DNA of 64,000 nucleotides. Source: Sporothrix humicola. Lineage: Eukaryota; Ascomycota; Sordariomycetes; Ophiostomatales; Ophiostomataceae. The notes under the pieces were generated by a model that saw only the letters and a program-made list of their open reading frames with translations, had not been told where the DNA came from and searched no databases. Of the stretch, positions 60,653-64,000 are shown one piece after another. The stretch lies in NCBI GenBank assembly GCA_021396245.1, contig WNYE01000089.1, positions 1-64,000 on the forward strand. Reading direction: 5' to 3'. The translations under genes and the position numbers were made by a program. Numbering within the stretch: position 1 is the stretch's first letter; each line of letters begins with the position of its first letter.

Positions 60653-61736
60653 AGTGTCTAACTTTGGATATGGTCTCTTTTCTGTTTGGAATATCTATCA
60701 AAATGCGTCATAATCTATGGTTCTATGTTAATTCTGGGTTGTTTTGGAAATTCTCTTATTGCATATATCCCATCAAATTTGAGTTGCATATTCTCACCAA
60801 ATCTCAAGCTACATGTTCGTTTTGCCGCTTGCTATTCCGTACATGAATATCGGATAATAAAATCGACGCTGTCATTGCCCGTAGGTGTAACCCAGAGTCA
60901 AGCATAGTCAAGTTTGCTGTGCAACAAATATTCAATCAACAAGACATCCAAACCAAACGGGCAAGATCTATCAAATTTGCTGAGCAAGAAAAAAGAATCG
61001 GATTTCTGACGTGTCTACAATAAAATAATAAGAAAAAATAGGAAAAAAGCCAGACGACGACTATGAAAATATGGGAGAGAGTCGGAGCAAAATAAAATGA
61101 AACAGACATAAGATGAGAAAAAAGACAAAGCCGCAAAAAATAAGTAAGAAAATAGGAAAAGAAGAAAAAGAAAAGAAATGATGAAAAGGGGGAAGAAGAG
61201 AAAGGAAGAAGAAAAGAAGCAAAAAACCAGATACAAGAAGACGCAAGTGACCAACAAAAGAAGAACATAAGAAAATAGCGACCAAGAAAACAAAACCATT
61301 GGCCAACAACAGGACACAAAAGCGATGAGGTGGGCAAGTAGGAAAAGACGAGTGATAGAGATCGTTCCCATCTTTCTCTCCAACATGTAGACCCTTCTTA
61401 CGGTCTGCCCCAAATGACGCTCTCCAAACAGAGCAACATATGCCTCTCGGACCCCAGTTCGCGCTTTGCCCTTGTCCTCGTCCTCATCCATCGATTACCC
61501 GTCCAAAAAAGTTCAAAAGTCAACCAGTCAAAATCGGGGAGAAGAACAGGTCATCTTCTTCTCCTGTGTCCCTTTTGCCAATACTCTCACAAACCCCCTT
61601 TTTTGTGGCGCCCTGCATCCCATTTTGCGTTCTCTTATATCCATCATCCCCTTTCACTGTTTTTTCAGGCTTTCACCGAACACCAAACACCATCCCCTTC
61701 CGGACGCTGTATTTTTTTCTTTCTTTTCCTGGATTA
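60653..61736. other. Convergent 3' ends with a purine-rich tract
   Basis: Between the questin-oxidase-like gene and RTS1. The interval 61030-61290 is strongly A/G-rich on plus (runs of GAAAAAG and AGAAGAAG). No coding feature was recognised; the frames here translate as low-complexity Phe/Ser. Confidence 0.55.
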
Positions 61737-63842
61737 TCACCGTCCCACCGAGCCGGCCGAGTTTTGACGTTCACGGCTCTGCCCCGGCCGCCGCTGTGCC
61801 CGGTCTGGATCCTGCAACTTAAGCGAGTCCAGACGCTTCTGGTTGTCCTCGGCGTCGTTTTCGTCGAGGCGGGGAAGGGCGTTGGCAGAGGTGTTTGTCT
61901 GGCTGCGCGAATGAGAAAGAGAAAGCGAGCCGCCCGCCCTCCGCAGGTCGGCCTGCTCCTGGATGGCGGCCCACTTGTGCTCGCGCAGGGCCTCGCGGGC
62001 GCTGGCGGACTGCTGGTGCTCGGTGTACTCGTGCGAGCAGTCGTCAAACAGCTGCGGGTTGATTTCCATAAACAGCTTCATGGCGTTATAGACCATGCCG
62101 TGGATGGTGCGGTTCCAGTGGCCCTTGCTGTTTTCATAAAGCGGCGCAAACATGATGGGCAGGATAATCTCGACGTTGTCGCTGACCAGGTTGCAAAAGT
62201 ACTCGTTGTTCCAGAAATACAGGGCGCGCTCGGCGACCTGGAAGTGCGGGCTGGCGACGGACTTGGCGAGCTGGTGGAACAGCGGCTCCTGGACCTTGGC
62301 GAACTCGGCCGGGTCCATGACTTCAAAAATGTCTTCGACCTCGTTAAGGAACATGACCTCCTTTGTGCTGTTGACCTTGGGCCAGTACCGCAGCAGGCCG
62401 AGCACGACGTCTTCTGTGAGCGAGGCGTCCTTCTCGAGGAACTGCACGATACAGTAGGCCAGCTGCGGGTGGTACATGCTCAAGCTCTTGACCTTGTGCA
62501 GCGGCAGCAGGACGCGGGTCAAGAACAGCTTGTGCTCCTCCTTGAGCGGCAGTGCAAAGCCATTAATAATGGAGCCCAGGATTTCGAGCAGCTCGGCGAT
62601 GCCGTTGAAGCGCTCGGTCTCGTAGGTGAACTGGAAGAAGACGTTGTTGATGGAGCGTCGGATAAAGGAGCGCAGGTTGAGGAATTTGCCGTAGATGCGG
62701 TGCAGCGTCGTCTTCAAAAAGTCGCGCTCGCGCGGGTCTTCCGAGTCGAACAGTTCCAGCAGCTGCAGCACAAAGCTGTGGTCTATGTACGCCTTGGCAA
62801 TGTTTGTGTTAAAATCCTGGCTCTCGATGAAGCGCAAAAAGAACTCGTAGACGACCTGGATATGCGGCCAGGCGACCTCCAGCACGGGCTCGTCTTCTTC
62901 GGGGTCAAAGGCTTCGCCCTGCGGGTTGACGGGCGGCGGGATGGGGCGGAACAGGTTCTTGGCGAACATTTCGACGACACGCGGGTACATGGGCTCGGTG
63001 ATGACCTGGCGGTTGTTGGCGACGTAGTCGAGCAGCTCGTGCAGGGCCAAACGCTTGATCTCCTTGGACTTCATGTCGGAGCTGGCGTCGTTGAAATCAA
63101 AGATGACATTGCACTGGTCGATCTTCTGCATGAACAGATCCTGGCGGCGGTTGGGAGGGACCTCGTGGAAGCCGGGGAGTTTGTCGAGCTCACGGTGCGA
63201 GGAGATGTCGAAGCGGGAAGAATGCTGGCGTTTTGGAGTGCGCAGGCCCTCGGGGACGTCTTTGGGGGTGGACTGGAGGAGGCGGTCGTAGACGAGCGAC
63301 TTCTGGCCGGCCTTGGGCGGGGCCAGGTCGTGCGGCATGGTCTCGGCGGCGCCGGGAGGAGGAACATGGGGAGCGCTGGGGCTGACAATGACGGTTGGTG
63401 GCAGCTGGCCCAAGCGGCCGGGGGAGTTTGTGCCGGAGCCGGCACCGGCATTACCGGCGCCTTGGGCGCCCTGCTGTCCACTGCCCATGCTGCTAAAGCG
63501 GTCAGGGACGCCGGGGTTGCCCGAGAGGCCACTTAGGGCACCAATGTGCGGTGCTTGGCTAGAGGCATTAGCGGGGCCAGCGCCGCCGACGTGGTCATTG
63601 CCGGCAATGCTGCCGAGGCCGCTGCCGATGGCACCGGTTGAGTTGCCTGGCGGCAGGGGCTTGTTGCGGATGTCGTTGACGGTGGAGGTGGAAGAGGAAG
63701 GGGTGAGGACGGGAGACTGGCCGGCAGAGTCGCGGGCGTTGGAGGACGAGGGCGAGGCGGTGCCGTCTTTGGAGTCCTTGTTCTTCTTGGACGCTTTGTT
63801 GGGGTCCTTGCTTCGCGAAAGCTTTGCGAGTCGAGTTAGCAT
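61737..63842 (-). CDS. RTS1: PP2A B56-type regulatory subunit (Rts1/ParA)
   Basis: A single exon of 701 codons. A low-complexity N-terminus (Ser/Gly/Pro rich, about 1-190) precedes the B56 HEAT-like core, recognisable in KLPGFHEVPPNRRQDLFMQKI, DFNDASSDMKSKEIKRLAL, LEVAWPHIQVVYEFFLRFIE, SFVLQLLELFDSEDPRERDFLKT and HRIYGKFLNLRSFIRRSIN. These are hallmark blocks of all B56 subunits, which direct PP2A to its substrates in cell division, stress and septation. The C-terminal 60-70 residues are variable (SHSRSQTNTSANALPRLDENDAED). A start at 63842 is chosen because it is the first Met of the frame with a typical MLTRLAKLSRSKDPNK. No intron is needed. Confidence 0.94.
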   Translation of the reverse strand: MLTRLAKLSRSKDPNKASKKNKDSKDGTASPSSSNARDSAGQSPVLTPSSSTSTVNDIRNKPLPPGNSTGAIGSGLGSIAGNDHVGGAGPANASSQAPHIGALSGLSGNPGVPDRFSSMGSGQQGAQGAGNAGAGSGTNSPGRLGQLPPTVIVSPSAPHVPPPGAAETMPHDLAPPKAGQKSLVYDRLLQSTPKDVPEGLRTPKRQHSSRFDISSHRELDKLPGFHEVPPNRRQDLFMQKIDQCNVIFDFNDASSDMKSKEIKRLALHELLDYVANNRQVITEPMYPRVVEMFAKNLFRPIPPPVNPQGEAFDPEEDEPVLEVAWPHIQVVYEFFLRFIESQDFNTNIAKAYIDHSFVLQLLELFDSEDPRERDFLKTTLHRIYGKFLNLRSFIRRSINNVFFQFTYETERFNGIAELLEILGSIINGFALPLKEEHKLFLTRVLLPLHKVKSLSMYHPQLAYCIVQFLEKDASLTEDVVLGLLRYWPKVNSTKEVMFLNEVEDIFEVMDPAEFAKVQEPLFHQLAKSVASPHFQVAERALYFWNNEYFCNLVSDNVEIILPIMFAPLYENSKGHWNRTIHGMVYNAMKLFMEINPQLFDDCSHEYTEHQQSASAREALREHKWAAIQEQADLRRAGGSLSLSHSRSQTNTSANALPRLDENDAEDNQKRLDSLKLQDPDRAQRRPGQSRERQNSAGSVGR

Positions 63843-64000
63843 TGTGAAATAGGGTGTGTTGCGATGTCGTCAAAAAAGAGTGAATCGAGCTAGGGATAGG
63901 GAAGGGTGAGGGTTCTCTCAGGGCTAACGCCGGGCAGAGGAACGAGGGGAAGCAGCGAAGAGGCACAGATTCCGGTAAAAGTCTGGGACAGCGGGGATAT
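63843..64000. other. Upstream flank of RTS1
   Basis: Only 158 bases up to the window edge; presumed promoter or leader of RTS1. No element could be named. Confidence 0.4.

Noticed and set aside
61015..61491. Minus-strand frames that translate as Phe/Ser-rich hydrophobic stretches.
   Set aside because: They arise from an A/G-rich tract on the plus strand; the hydrophobic appearance is a composition effect.

Overview
The window is nuclear DNA of a filamentous ascomycete (Pezizomycotina, probably a Sordariomycete). The evidence is GC-rich coding sequence, one to five short introns per gene (GTRNGT donors, CTAAC branch sites just before the acceptor), and many one-copy housekeeping genes whose products look like their filamentous-fungal relatives. 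The species cannot be named from sequence alone. Gene models below were built by joining exons at visible splice sites. In every spliced model the summed exon length is a multiple of three, except the trimethyllysine dioxygenase gene, which is cut at the window edge.

Layout, left side (1-34.6 kb), mostly conserved housekeeping genes: a 77-base poly-C run that cuts off a trimethyllysine dioxygenase gene (carnitine synthesis); a PhoD-type phosphatase with membrane segments; a p24/GOLD cargo receptor; the SNW/SKIP splicing factor Prp45; a 3-kb gene-free stretch before a membrane-anchored GH16 enzyme; Tim22 with a long Ala/Thr-rich insert; the deubiquitinase Ubp15/USP7; a mitochondrial PDK/BCKDK-type kinase; the septin Cdc12; the UtpB subunit Pwp2; a CID plus RS-domain protein; and a small one-pass membrane protein built from three tiny exons.

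Middle (35-52.6 kb), accessory region: an intact L-rhamnose-1-dehydrogenase-type SDR, an NLR-like remnant lacking its P-loop, an intact Dal5-family transporter, a trypsin-like protease with a complete catalytic triad and a very basic insert, a decayed sugar transporter, and a GH78 alpha-L-rhamnosidase broken by two frameshifts and two in-frame stops. Together these suggest a rhamnose-use locus in decay, mixed with self-recognition type genes. Intergenic DNA here is longer and more AT-rich.

Right side (53.8-64 kb): a beta-propeller plus inositol-polyphosphate 5-phosphatase, a questin-oxidase-like protein, and the PP2A B56 subunit Rts1. No tRNA, rRNA, CRISPR array or intact transposon was seen. 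The most notable items are the broken rhamnosidase and transporter beside an intact rhamnose dehydrogenase, the NLR remnant with the trypsin-like protease, and several unusual exon structures (an 18-nt microexon, an ATG-only first exon, a 57-nt stop-free intron).
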